From Aaosphaeria pasadenensis (lineage: Eukaryota > Ascomycota > Dothideomycetes > Pleosporales): a stretch of DNA of 64,000 bases. The stretch lies in assembly GCA_022813625.1 (NCBI GenBank), contig JAKLMB010000005.1:682001-746000 (forward strand), in the 5' to 3' direction. Made by a program: the position numbers and the translations under genes. How positions within the stretch are numbered: position 1 is the stretch's first letter; the number at the start of each line of letters is the position of its first letter. This document shows positions 45,601 through 58,212 of the stretch, piece by piece. The notes beneath the pieces are model-generated. The model worked only from the letters and a program-made list of their open reading frames with translations. It was not told the DNA's origin and did no database searches.

Positions 45601-48600
45601 CTGTCCGCCGAGCGCCAGAGCAGTCTGCCGTGTGCCGCTGTGCGTAGATGGGTCGTTCGTTCCAGGAGCGGTGTACCCGCCCGCCAGAATGGGGGATGAC
45701 GACTTCTTCGAGATATGGCACGCCGGCACATGCATCACGAAATGGCTCGAATCATAAAGTGACGTACGGAATAGCGACGCTAAAGGATATCCGGTGTTTC
45801 ATAATCGGGGACCAGGGCAGTTGGATAGCGTGAACAAAGAATCCAATTTGGGTCGCGAGGCTCCACCCGTATTGTCGTAAACAGCGAGCAAGAGGGTAGC
45901 GACAATAACACTAATGTCGAACCAAAGCATGCCCCTTGAAAAGCGCTAAGAAGAATGCTCAGAAGAAAAGAAAAGAATAGTCGGCTTAACAAACAGGGCA
46001 AGGTATGGAAGAATCTAAACACGACCTGGGATAGTGTGCGGTCTGGCTATCTGCACAATTCCGGTGTGCCATCGTCCCTCAACTTGCAGCCAGGCAGGCA
46101 CCGCATGGGTGCGGCCGAGCTAGCGGGACGCAGAATTGCCTGGTCGTTCCAGCTGGACAAGGACCCAAATATCGAGATAACGCAAACAGATGATGATTTT
46201 GCGGGGTTGATCGGTGAGTCGCAAGTGCCTGGGGCATCGATTTCGTGCATTTGGGTAGGCACCAGGAACCAGAAATTCATGAAGGGCGGTGAGGGCGTCC
46301 GTCCCTCAAGAACTGGTCGTACGGACTGTACATACATGTATGTACTGCAATGCATGGATCGCCGACTTTCCAGCCCGCGGGGTGCGACGAATTTCTTGAA
46401 TAGGAGGCGGCCGCCTAGCGAGCCTTCGATGACGATACGGTGGTGCATCAAGCGAGTCGCCGGCAAATCGAAGTCGAGACCAAAGAAAATTGTATCATTG
46501 AGTGCTCACACCTCGCATTTCGCATAGCTACCACGTTGTGAATGCCTTCGTCAGAGCATTTTGGTACGGACAAAGAAACAGAATGCGGCCGCGCTAGAGC
46601 TCGAAACGTTCGCTGCCCAATTGACATCGCAATGTAAGCGCTGGGCGCAGTGCCAATGTGCGTTCGCTTCTTTACGGATGCCTGCCCGGTCGTAGCTCCG
46701 TTAGCTCCGCTGACCCTCGCCGAGCTCACCTTGTACTGCCCCAGCCTCGCTGTCCATGGATAAACCACCAGCAATCGATTGCGTGGCTGATGAGCATGAT
46801 CCACTATTCCGATGAACCATTGGCTCGCACGCTCTCTTTTCCTTCGCGCTCTCTTGCTTCTGATGCGTGTGGACGCTCTTCCTGAGGCAGACTCATGGTC
46901 TCAGCCACGGCGGCCGCCTTGAGCGCGACAAAGTGCAGAGGTGGAGGACCATAATGTGTGGCAGCATGGCGACATGAGGGATCGCTGTATTATTTTGTGA
47001 ACATGATGCGAGGATGTTCGCAACTTACACCATGCCCCAATTCCGCGGATGGAGGCGTTTGGGGAGTCGGGTGAGATGGATTAACGATGGAATACGAGCG
47101 GACGTTGAAAGAAACTCTTCCGCTAAGCGCTGGACTCCAGATCTGGCGCGCGGGGCGAGCGGTTCAGGGCGCCACACTAGCGAGATAAGCGGTTTCACGC
47201 AGGCGAGCGGCACAAACCGGCAGTCTGCGCTTCTGTCGCCTGCCCAAGCGGTCAAGCGGTAAATAAACGTGATTGCGGTTACACAGCTTCGCGTGGATTT
47301 CGTCCCAAGGCCATGAACGCGGTGTTCATCCTTAAACTGAAGATACACGAGCTCGTGGGGCGCACAACATAAGTCGAATATGTCAGAAATGCATGCCAGT
47401 GTTGCACAAACGGTGGATCTTAGTAAGAAAGGTAAATTGCAGCGCTTGTTGAAGTCAGAATCGTTAGGACTGTGATCATAAATGTATCGACGTACTGTCT
47501 GCTTGCAATGCAATAGCGGGACAAAGTGAAATTTGTCTTGGAAGATAGTTGCACTGCAAATCTCTCAGAAATTCAGACATGTCTTCAAAAGGTAAGATTG
47601 AGCCTGTTCGACGTCATCCGCGCGATGTGACGCAAGTCAAGGTACCACTTCAAGTGATGGCTGCCCTACAGCCAGTCGGCAGCGCTTACATCCGCGCTAC
47701 AACAAAACAACATCGTGGAGAAAGAGATCCGGTTGAATCGTCATGATCGTCCGATTTTGTACTCCGACCGATTTTCGCGCCACATGATGGCGAGGCTTCA
47801 ATGTCTTAGCGTTCGGCGATGCACGAGGCTGGCAGATCAAAACAAGAATTTTGCACCAAGTCTACTCCGTACCACACCACCAAACATCTGGCGATGGTGC
47901 GCACGGGTAGCGACTGAAATGTGGGTTCAAAACACTCGAAGAATTCCGAGCAGAGCGTCATCCGCGGAAGCTCAACATCCGCATCTACCAACATCTTGGT
48001 GGCTGACTTTCCTCGATGAGCGAGACTGGAGGAACGCTATTTTCTCGGAGTTCTCAGGGGAACATCCTTTTGCACTTCGGACCTTTCTGCGCTGTGATCT
48101 GGCATCTGAATTTCCATCGTAGAAGGGGCGGGAGAACGATGGCCCTTCCTTACTAAAAGGCAATATGTGCCCTGGTGGGCATGATTTGCAGGTTGTTTAC
48201 GTGTGTCCAATGGGGACGGGTGCAGTGTGATGAGGGACGAAAGGTCCGGCTGATGATCTACTGCATATCCGCCCGTACCACAACGGGACGGACAGAGATT
48301 CTCGACAGCGCCCAATGGCTCGATCGGATGAAGGAGGCTGTCTCGGTGCAAATGGTGTTGTTTGCCACTGTTTGATGAAGTTGGCGTTAAGTGTTGGTAT
48401 AATTGATCAACACTGGAGGACTGTTATCCACCCGAAACATGCACCAGCCCTAGAAAGGTGAAATTCAGACCCGACTATTCCAAGACGATAGCGTTTCTTG
48501 CAGACTACGGCGGTCATGTGTTGTTGGTGCGGCAGAAGAAGGTAAGACATGCAGCATGATACTGTGTCAATAACGAATGGATCATAGCAGGAAGAGATTA

Positions 48601-49842
48601 TCAGTCGATGTGTTAATGTCCCGCACCACGCGGCAACGGTCGGCCCAGACTCTTAGAGCTAATAGACTGGCAAAATGCTAGTCGTCGGGCCAAGGCAAGC
48701 TGTCTCGGTTCGTGCACTGATGAGAGACGCACAGCAGAGCGAGATGAGGAGTGGTAGGGATGGGAAGAAAGAGAGGGTACAGCTGGTTGGGGGCGGGAAG
48801 GGGGCCAAAATAGAAGGTATGCTGCGGGGCGTAATTGATCCGCGTCGTCGGGTTAGGCATCATTCATGGTTGTGTACGATCATGTCTGTGTATGATTGCC
48901 ACTATCCTTGCCGATTGCTTCAGGACATGTAAGTTCGTCGCCCGGATCTGATGATAGTCCTTGCCCAAGCATCCCCGTTTGTTAAGAGTTGCTTTGAACT
49001 TTGCATTGAGCCCTATGTGATTGTCTAAAGGGGTGGTGGCTCGGCCTGTGTCAAGAGAGGGACGAAGACGAAACGGAAAGAGACCAAAGAGGCAGCTGGT
49101 AAATCGAGCATATATGCGAAAGTTAGAGAGGGCTGGAGGCTGGGCAATCAAAGCAAGAAGAGTAATGCAGACGAACTAGAGGAGAGGAAACGAAGAAGGG
49201 TAGGACAGAAAAGGCAGATGGAGCGAGGGTGAGGGAGATTGTCCTGTTTGCTCGCTCAATTGATGATGGATGGCATGGGCCCATTTGACGACGCTGCCGC
49301 CGAGTCCAGCCCGCGTCCAGTTAGTGTATCGTGCTATTCTCAATCTAGAGCCTCCTCCTACCATGTCAGTGCATGTCCATGCCCGTTTCCTTTTCCCTCT
49401 CAATATTCATTACATACCGTCGTCACCATCTTTCCCCCCTCCATTATTGTTGTTGCAGCACTGCACTGTAAGAGTATGGAGGGAACTGTACACTACTACG
49501 TCTTGCATCGATCCATACGCAATACGCGATACAACCATGAAAGGTGACAGGAAGTGTGGATCCCATCCAGGATAATCACGACCAGTTTGAATCATCACCA
49601 CCAAAACGGCAAACGTCGATAAAACCGACCAATCCACCATCCATCCAACATCTCCACTTCCCTTCATCCCACCCGGTAAGCGAAGAACAAGCCCAAACGT
49701 CATGCTACACATGGCCATGGCGTGGCGGCACATTCTCATCACTCATCCGGGCGCTTAATCGCTGGTCGTCTGATGAATCTTGGTATCTCCCGCACCGTAC
49801 GCCGCTGTATTACGCCTGTAGGGGTGGTAGGTGGATGTGAAC

Positions 49843-49860
49843 GTGTGTGTGTGTGTGTGT
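49843..49860. repeat. GT microsatellite
   Basis: Nine GT units, flanked by degenerate GT-rich sequence to about 49875. Confidence 0.85.
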
Positions 49861-50227
49861 GCGTGTGAGCGTGAGTGAGAAAAAAGAGACCTATCTAGGT
49901 GTCTGCCGGGGGTATGCACGACATTGAGACAGTGTGCAACAGACGCCCGTCCATACATAATATGCCCAATAACACATACACACCCACCCACCCACCATCC
50001 CCCCAAAAACCTGGCATTGTCCTCCGGGGTTGCGTGTGGGTGTGAAAGTGTCTTGCCCTGTCCTGTCCTTGTCTTTCACAAGCTGCAGCGGTCACTCTCG
50101 CCGTTAGATGCCGGGCAATATAGCCATACAAGACGCAATGCATATACCTTTTCGTTTATTCGCATACACGCATACCACGGCAAGCAGAAACCTGACCTAG
50201 CAGTAGCAATAGATAGGATTATGGATT

Positions 50228-50286
50228 GGGGGGAAAAGGAAGTGGAGGGGGGGAAGGGAGGGGAGGGGGTATGGATGGGGGATGGG
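50228..50286 (+). other. G-quadruplex-prone run
   Basis: Within 59 bases the plus strand carries seven runs of three or more G (50228-50233, 50247-50253, 50256-50258, 50260-50263, 50265-50269, 50277-50281, 50284-50286). Several windows satisfy the G3+N1-7 quadruplex rule. Confidence 0.7.
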
Positions 50287-51252
50287 TTTGTTGGAGGGCG
50301 CCGGAGAAGCCGTGCCGCATCCGCATCGCTGCAACAGACGTTGGAAGCGCTAACATCCACCACTTACAGGCGGGCACGGCGTCGAAGCTAGACCAACTCT
50401 CAGTGCAGAGCCGGCGGTAAATCAGGCGTTCGTTGCTCTTGCGCTGCCTGCATCGAACCTCTTGCATGCGCACGCACTGCACACTGCATCACATCAATTT
50501 CTCCCAAGCAGGGACCCCGCGAGGGTCATGGCCATCCTTGAGACGCGGGTCGCGCTCCTTTGCTCGCACGGCCAACTGGGCTTAGGCTCGCTAGATCGCG
50601 GAAGCGCAAAAAGACGTTGTTTGGGCAAGGTGTGCTTTGAAGTTTTCTTTTCGCTCCCTTTGTCTCTCCCTCTTCTTAATAGAAGAAAGAGCGAGAGCAT
50701 GGGTGGTGGGAGGGGGCAACATCAGGCCAGGGATCCTGCTGTGGGGCGTGCGGTATCCCCGTCCGTACCGTTGCGCCAGAGCCGTCGTTTGCAAATCGCC
50801 CATGTTGGGGCTGTAATGTGTCCAGTGTCTGTGCAAGTGTGCGTAGTAAGGTGGGTGCTGGGTGTAAGAGGATCAATCGTCAACCATCAATTGTCACCAA
50901 ATGATATATGCATAGTCCGAGAATAGATAGTAGGGAACTGACAATGGTATTCGTGCGAATTCTATCTCTTCCAACATGCCCGATGAGGGTTCTTGCGGAA
51001 TGAATCGCCCCAGGGTCTAATCTAATGAGACGAGCAAGAGCGCACATCTGCTACTTGGAAACGCCGAAAAATGTCCATCTCCTGTCAGATTGTGGACAAT
51101 CCCACACAAATTCCACCAAAAATTCCATACAAATCACAGAACGCCGTGCTTGGACAAGACCTATGTCACTCAAAATCAAAAATGCCTCCCAACTCGAGCT
51201 TTACGCTCTTGAAAACAGATGACCAACTCATTAAAATTTCGTATGCATGTCC

Positions 51253-52438
51253 TTAGAAGCTGCTAGGGCTGGACACATAGCTCTGGTCCCGGAACATCTG
51301 TGGCGACCGGCTGTCGTACAACTCGGACCTTGAACCGGGGTAGTAAGGCATCGATGACCGCACCGATCGGGTCCTGGGGAGCACATTTCGCCTGGGGCAG
51401 CCATCTTCTTCATGCCTAATAACAATGTCAGTGCCTTTCAATCAGTAAGGTAAGTGGGCAGAGTCCGTACCTGCGAAGAGTGTCTTTGCGTGCGAAGCTA
51501 GCGTCACACTTGCAACACCTGAACTTCTTGAGCTTTCTGTGGACACTGTTGTGGTGGCGATCCAAGTCCGTCTTCCGCACAAACTTCTTCCCGCAATCCT
51601 CTACTTGGCAAATGTGCTCCTTCTTCCGGTCAGGATTGTGTGTCTCCAGGTGAGATTTGTGGTTGTAACTCCTTTGGAAAAGCTTGCCGCACACATGGCA
51701 AGAGTGGTTCGCATTGTCTCGGGTGGTGGGATTCCTTCGCACTCGAGTTCGGGCTGTGGATGTATTTGAGTTGCCGTTCGAATCTGGGCTCCGTGTTCGT
51801 CCATCCAAATGCACCGAGTCGTACTCTCGGCTCTCATAACCATCGATTGCAGAGGCCTCGTAGCTGGTAAGGGATGGCGAGCGATATACATGCTCATGAG
51901 GGAACATTCCAGTCGTGAGATGCTCAGGCGAGACAGTCATTGCAGCATTGCGAAGGGCTGGAGTGGATCGTTCCTCTTCGGCCCAATCATTCCCATGTTC
52001 GAGTTTGATGTGTGGAAATCCATGTTCCGAATCCTCACGAGAGTAGATAGAGACATCCCTTGTTGAAGACAAAGAGGAACGATGGGATGGGTGTTGCGGG
52101 CCCCACGGTAAGGGAGATCGTTCGGTGCGAGTATCGTATGTCGAGTTCCATGACTCTGCGTGAGGCTCAGATATAAGGGGAGAAGCGCCAGTGGAGAGGT
52201 GTGACCACGCCTCGGTGGGTTGTGGCGATGGGGGATAGAGTACTGCGCTAGATGGGGCACCAGAAGCAGGATAATACTGATATCCGTGGAGCCCAAGGCC
52301 TTCAGCAGGGTAATGCGAAGGCTCACACTCACTGCGAGCAGGAGAGGGATAGGCTGGAGACTGAAGGAGCGATGTCGGCTTCATTGCGTGTTGATATGGT
52401 GAATTGAAAGGCGGAGTAGGTTGATCCCGAATGGACAT
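51253..52438 (-). CDS. C2H2 zinc-finger transcription factor, FlbC-like
   Basis: Two exons, 52438-51471 and 51415-51253 (55-nt intron), 376 aa. Three fingers sit near the C-terminus: CHVCGKLFQRSYNHKSHLETH, CQVEDCGKKFVRKTDLDRHHNSVH, and a third completed across the intron, CCKCDASFARKDTLRRHEEDGC, which ends in Cys (C2HC). This finger set and the closing EEDGCPRR resemble Aspergillus FlbC, a regulator of conidiation genes; orthology is likely but not proven. The N-terminal 240 residues are Ser/Pro/Tyr-rich, typical of an activation region. Start at 52438 (MSIRDQPTPPF) is the first ATG of the frame. A long 5' region precedes it. Confidence 0.82.
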
Positions 52439-54006
52439 GTTGGCACAGCAGGAGTAGAACAAGAACAACAAGAATGGTAAGGCTGTGTTGAAACTAAAGA
52501 ATGTTTGTTGGAGTGGGAGGAGGCAAGGTCGGGCGAAGAGGGGTTGTTATGAATACGTATAGTGAGTGAGGAGTGAATAGCTCAGGACACCAGGAGGATT
52601 ATAACTATAAGTGCAAGGCGGGCAAGTGAAGAGAGAGCAGCCTCGATGAGGTAGTGGTGGATCTAAAGCAGACAGAGTGTACTTTGTTGCGGCGGTGTAT
52701 TTGTGCTGTGCGATCCCGAGCATACGGTACTTGAAGGACGAGGCAGACTCGGAAATGAGCAGCAACAGGAAGTTCAGAGAGCAAGAGCTCAAGCGCGGCG
52801 GCAAGCGCCTGTTGGCAATCATGGGGGCCTGTCTCGCAAAGAGGAGGGCTGAGGTGACAACAACAGATCGACTAAACTGATCCAGGTGCTCAAGGAACAG
52901 AAGCAGCAGCAGCAACATCAGAATGGAGAGAAGGAAGAGAAATCCGTGCAGGGTGCTTGATGCGTCCAGGGCATCGTAGGGTGGAGGAGTTGCTGGAGTG
53001 GAATTGGCCGGGGGGGGGGGGGTAGTTTTTGGTGATGGTGGTGGTGGTAGTGGACGGATGGGGTGCTGATGGGATGTTTGAAGTGGATTACACCCTGTCA
53101 TCCATCAACCCTGTGCGGTATTGTATGCCCTGTAATAGACTATACCATGTCTTGTACAGTACGGACAACCTGTAGCCGGGGGTGTGTGTCTGTGTGTGTC
53201 TGTGTCCACTGTCTGTTTGTGTCTGGCGTGTCCGTGTGTTGATGGTGGTGGGTGAGATTTAGCGCGCTAGGATGCCCTGGCCGCAATGCAGATGGGCGGT
53301 CGAGCAGTCGACTAGTGCGCTCAAGGTCCCAAGCTTTCGGGAACGCCAGCGGCCCGAAATCGAATCAAATGTGAGCCGACCGCCTACTTAGCGCAGTGGA
53401 GACGGTGAATAGCAGCCCCCCCTTCCCTGCTCCTATGCAGCTATCATAGTCTTTGCCAGTACGAAAGCGTAGCCCATCATGGGCATCAACCACCCCTTCC
53501 TACCCTTCTAGGGCTCCACGGACCCATTACTAACCATACTATGAGGCGTGATAGTGACTGTCGCCCGCGTCTGCCGGCCTTGCTCCGTCCGACCTGCATT
53601 GAATTATCCAGCCAGCGGTTGCCTCTTCTCATCTTGCCTCTGCTCCGTGGCCTCCTACGATCCGTGAGACATCCAACACGCGCGCCAATTTGAACATTGC
53701 TTTTCAGAGACAGGATGAACGCGATCTGCAACGCCTTTCTTCCGAGCTGACCGATGGATGTGTCCTTTGGTGGTTCGACTGTGAATCGACCGGCTTTTCT
53801 GTGTCTATTAGCGCTGCAACAGGTATATTCATGGTCTTCCATGTCTGAACGGCCCTTTCCGCTGACATCAATCGTCCTTTGGCAAGCTAAACTTGTAAAG
53901 TGCGCCGTGAAATGCAGACTGCGGTCAAAGCAGGAAAAAGAATCAACCAAGCCTCTCAAGGTATGCCACGATCATGCCCGGCGGTGCTGACTGGAAGCGC
54001 CGGCCA
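52439..54006. promoter_or_regulatory. Long upstream region of the C2H2 gene
   Basis: 1568 bp to the 3' end of YVC1. It contains an ATG-initiated 184-codon minus-strand frame (53101-52547), upstream of and on the same strand as the C2H2 gene, a 13-G run, GGT/GTGT simple repeats (53030-53240) and no recognisable gene. Fungal developmental regulators often have long leaders with upstream frames, so part of this may be transcribed. Confidence 0.5.
53010..53022 (+). repeat. Homopolymer of 13 G
   Basis: Thirteen consecutive G residues within the presumed 5' leader or promoter of the C2H2 gene. It lies inside the 184-codon upstream frame, so its length would be decisive for that frame and is prone to sequencing error. 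Confidence 0.85.
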
Positions 54007-57000
54007 TCAAGAGGCCATGCCTGCTTCACGCTCTTGAAGCTGTGAGACTACCGTTGTGAGCTGTTTAACCTCTTCTGTAAGCTGCAATACCAATGCTTCC
54101 AGATGGGATTCGGTTGCGGGTCGACCTGTCCTTGTCTGTGGTCTGTTATCAGAGCTTGATCTGCCTGGTCTGCCCCCGCCACTGCCACTGTTCCCTGGTG
54201 ATAGTTCATGGATACCCATATTTGTATGACGGGTATTGGCAGGAAGGAGTAATGAGCCCCTCGCTCTAGAAAGAGTCTCAGGTCCTTTGATGGATACAGT
54301 TCCACGCTTGCGGGTTCGCTCAATGAGTTGTTCATACACCCAGATCGCTGCTATGAAAGGAAGGTGGGACACTTTCAAAAGCATGATTCGAGCGCTTCGA
54401 AGCCTTTCCGAAGGCAGTACAAGCCGCAACGGCCGGAGTAGAAGCGGGATGAGATTCTACTATCGCATCAGCCTCACAATAGTATAGCAGCCGGCTCGTG
54501 CGCACTCTGGCACACTAACAAGACATCATGGATAAAATAGAAGCAAAAGCGGCACAAGGAAAAGTCCCTCGAAGCCGGAAGGGGCGCAGGTCAAAATGGT
54601 ATAGACTTCAACAAATCAACAGATACTAAGCCTGAAGAAGTGTCTCCCCAGCCATTACAACCGTAAACGGTAGGTCATTGAGGTACTGAACATTCTGGAG
54701 GCTATGCGGCGCCTAACAACAGTCTCGTAGAGACCCAAAATAGTGTAGAAAGGCACACTTACAAGCGGCGGCAAATAGTACGTCAGGCGGTTTGACGTAG
54801 ATGCTTCCAAAACGTAGACGGAATAACTGGTGCAGGACTGCGGTTAGCACGTGATTCACAATCTTGGTCTTGTCCATGGACACTTACATGAAGAGATATT
54901 CCTCACGTGCATGCTCCAACACCTGTTAAACTATCTTAGCAATGTTCCCATCCAAGACAAGAAATTAGCGAATGCAGCTCACACCGCAAACTGGTATACT
55001 CGGTTGCGGTGGCATTTTCCCTACGGTTCAGAGCGCCGTGCGTCATATCCAGAAACGAACAAAGAAGCCTGACCGAGCGACGTGAACATGGCAACAACGC
55101 AATTATTCGATAAGGCAATGATGGCAAGGCTGCCGCGACTGGGGTCGCAGGGAAACGAGCCACTTAGGCGATGCAACACCGCCCCTTCCAAAAAGCGGCG
55201 CTTAGAGCCAATCATTTTGCCGAGCCAGTGCAGTTCACAAGAACTTGCAGCAGAACCATGCATCAGGCGCAATCAAGGATACTTACTTTGTCAAGAGAAT
55301 TCGAAAGAAGTGAGATCAGAGAAGTGATGAGGAGGAAATTGGTCAATACAAGGAAAATGAGCTGGTTCATCAGCAGACCGTTTGCACATGCATGTCGACA
55401 TGAATACATACCATGACGGGCGGACCAAACACAGGGGATCTGGTGAATTGATTAGCAGAGTTCCCCTTGCTAGGTGAACGCTCCCATACATTTCCTGAGC
55501 AACTTCCTTCCGGCTTATTAGCGCCTATGCTGCAGTGTGATCGATCCACACAATATTTGGGCAATACTCACAAGGCCTAGATAGCTCGACCTTCATATTA
55601 TTAGCGAATTGCAAGATCCTAAAAGTCGGCATAGCCTCACTCACCCAAAGAAAACTTTTACAAGAATCCATGCCTGTATCTTCCATCAGCTTGGTGTTTT
55701 TCCAGCTTCATGCCTTAGGCAATAACCCACCATCTGCCGTGGGGTGTACAAGCCACGAGCCAATGAAATGAATGTCGTTAGGAAACCTAGGCATAGAATG
55801 AGTGGAACGATGCTTAATGTGGCTGCGGCGTTCACACCGTACCTAGATAGAGTATTATCACTAGGGACAAGAATTTCACAAAGTCCTTCGTCTGTGGGGC
55901 ATCAGTGTCGGTGTACATTGCCGCTACTTCCTCTTCGAAGTTTACTGACCATTTCTGTCAGGCAAGGGATCTGCAAGTAGGTTAGAGAAGATCAGAATAC
56001 TGAGAAATGTGAAGTGTAAGTTGTGCCGCAATCTTCACACGGCCCGGGCGTGCCGGTTTGAGACATGAGAAGCGGCAGAAGCAGCATCTCAGGGGCGGAG
56101 GACGTCAAGCAAGTAGGGTCATATTGGCCCATACCAACATGAGCCATTTCATGGTTTACTGACTTACCAAAGTTCCAAAGTACGGGTGTAAACTCAGCAA
56201 GGAAAAGATTCTTGGTACAAGGAAAAGGGCTTCGAGACCCAGAACGTCGAATGCCAATTCGATAATGGCAGTTGAAGACATGGTTAGTCCAACAACCCCT
56301 TTGATGATTAGATGCCGGCAAATGTCGTTGGCCTTGTCTCAATACTTACGAAGAACGAAAAACGATGTGCCAACGAGTACGATGCTCTTACGAAGAGTCA
56401 GCCGAATGTAGAACCCGTGTGTACACTTCACCTACTATGTCCCAAACCCACCAAAAGTCCGAAGCATAGAAGCTGATTTGGCCAGCATCACTGAATTCGC
56501 CGAACTCGTCGTAAGCGAAGCCCACGATCCAGATGTAAAGAAGGATTTCCATCGGCGTCACACGCCAGTAGCTTTTGTGGTAGAGGACGACATAGAAAAG
56601 GAACAGGAACACTGTGAAGAAGAGCGTCTCGAACACCTTCAAGTAACGAGGAACGCGAAGTCGACAAAATATGTCGGCTCGACGAGTGTAGAATCGAGGA
56701 TGTTTGACGGAGTCGACGCTCAGGGTCTCCCAGAACACAATATCGCCCTATTGAATATTAGAGACAAATACCTAACAAAAGTGCAGCCAATCGTACTCTC
56801 CATAATCCATTGATCATTTTCTGCACGGGTCGTTGGCTCAGAAATTTCTTCGCGCCAGTCACTGCCGCAATTTCGAGAGCACTTAGGTTCACAAATTGGG
56901 CGGTGAAACCAGGAGCGGCGGTTGCGCTTCTTGCAGTTGACGCTGAAGAATCGCGGCCTCCGCTGTTAGATGAGTCCTGTACGTGCTGAGATTCTAACAG

Positions 57001-57801
57001 TGGTGTCCGATCGGTCGCTCGACCTGGCGTATCTACACGCTGCCCACCATTAGTTCGCACCTCACTTTCAGAATCCGGTTCACCGTTCGAAGCTTCAGGT
57101 GGCAAATCAAAAAGGAGGAAGTCGATGGCCTCTCGCTCCGACAAACTCGTCAAAAACTGCCATGCAACAAATTCACAAGCATAACCTCTGGCTTCATTAA
57201 GCCCCGGCTCGTCGCTGTTCTCCTCAAGCGCGGTAAAATGACCCTTCAATGCCCTGGATGGAGTCAGCCTTCATGGTGGAGAAAGACACATCTATGAACA
57301 ATGGAGAATGGCATTGCTTTTCGGGGAAACATATTGCTTGCAAGACCAGACATACGCCCAGTCGAGGCACCTAAAATCAGGCGAGGAACAAGAGCATGGT
57401 TGGCCTTGGCTACGGTTCACAACGATCGGGGCGTAGACTCATACGATGAGAACAATAGGCCAAAGAAATCAATCGAAGATGCCGATACACGTACAGTAAT
57501 GCTGAGACTATTCCCGGATGGTGGACACTATCCGATAGATACACAGTCAAAGGTGACAATATTCGACCGTAGGGAAGGGACCGCAGATCGTCAAAGGAGT
57601 GAGGCAGAGAAATGGCTTCATTGAAGTATCTACGCCATCAGCATGGTGCATGCACGAGAATTGAGAATGAACCCAATTCATGGCATTTCCTTACAGTGCA
57701 AGCTTCATCGCCAGTTCGTCAAAAGCATCGTCATCACCAATTTCAGGGATGTCGGGATGATCCACGGCCGCCCAGCGCGGTGTGGAAGGCGGGGATACCA
57801 T
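54007..57801 (-). CDS. YVC1: Vacuolar TRP-type cation channel (Yvc1)
   Basis: Sixteen exons were traced: 57801-57695, 57629-57495, 57253-56797, 56747-56436, 56386-56350, 56298-56168, 55970-55950, 55891-55843, 55786-55731, 55673-55645, 55590-55572, 55465-55412, 55361-55287, 54922-54888, 54826-54763 and 54456-54007. They give 676 aa, the length of yeast Yvc1, a calcium-activated channel that releases vacuolar calcium. Family landmarks: LSALEIAAVTGAKKFLSQR, GDIVFWETLSV, the first TM VFETLFFTVFLFLFY, FDVLGLEALFLVPRIFSLLS, the pore-proximal GFLTTF and VKVFFGSSYLG, VFGPPVM, LTNFLLITSLISLLSNSL, LEHAREEYLF, PPLNLIPLLLRPLR and a C-terminal coiled coil. The exon 12 acceptor (55465) is the least certain boundary. 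Two exons are only 19 and 21 nt, and introns of 364, 306, 241 and 197 nt stand out. Confidence 0.87.
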
Positions 57802-58212
57802 GACGATCAGGAAGTCGCCGGATATCACAGAATTATTCTCATCGACAATGTCAAGGGATGAGTATGGTACAATCGCGCTGGCTATGGTGGCGAGTGCTTG
57901 CGAGTGTTTGCGTCAATTGAGGAAAAAGGCGTTGTTGTGGATGAAGGCTGTCTGTTCTTGGCGCGATTGGTCATGACGCGCGCACTGCAACTGCCCGCCT
58001 CCGCTAGTTAAACTCGTAGCTTCCGTTCGTAGCCAAATCAAAGTGTCCGTAATGACCAACCAGTGGCTTCTTTCGTTATCTTCTCGTTTCTGTCCTCCAG
58101 ATTCATTTCACGTTCCAAAATCTTCAGCTCTGTCAACTAAATACTTCAGCTGTAGCTGACCTCAATTGCTTCTCGGATAGAATCATGTCACAGTTCCCTT
58201 CGCCATTCAATC
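57802..58212. promoter_or_regulatory. Divergent promoter, YVC1 / unknown gene
   Basis: 411 bp between two start codons. No motif was recognised. Confidence 0.45.

Larger units (their letters stand above)
40395..51252. other. 10.9-kb gene-poor region
   Basis: It lies between two convergent genes, PI31 (plus) and the C2H2 factor (minus). All open frames are short (longest about 190 codons, 45955-46527), without family resemblance, splice support or codon bias. No transposon protein, terminal repeat or tRNA was recognised. Base composition is ordinary, not strongly AT-rich, so an ageing RIP-mutated transposon is unlikely over most of it. Local features are listed separately: a 9-bp tandem repeat, a GT microsatellite and a G-quadruplex-prone run. 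Confidence 0.6.

Noticed and set aside
45955..46527. 190-codon ORF in the gene desert, the longest there
   Set aside because: No recognisable family, no splice partners and no codon bias; frames of this length are expected by chance in 11 kb of two-stranded sequence.
40395..51252. Search for tRNA genes and transposon ends in the gene-poor region
   Set aside because: No A/B-box pair with a foldable cloverleaf and no long terminal or inverted repeats could be found by eye; a dedicated scan would be needed to exclude them.
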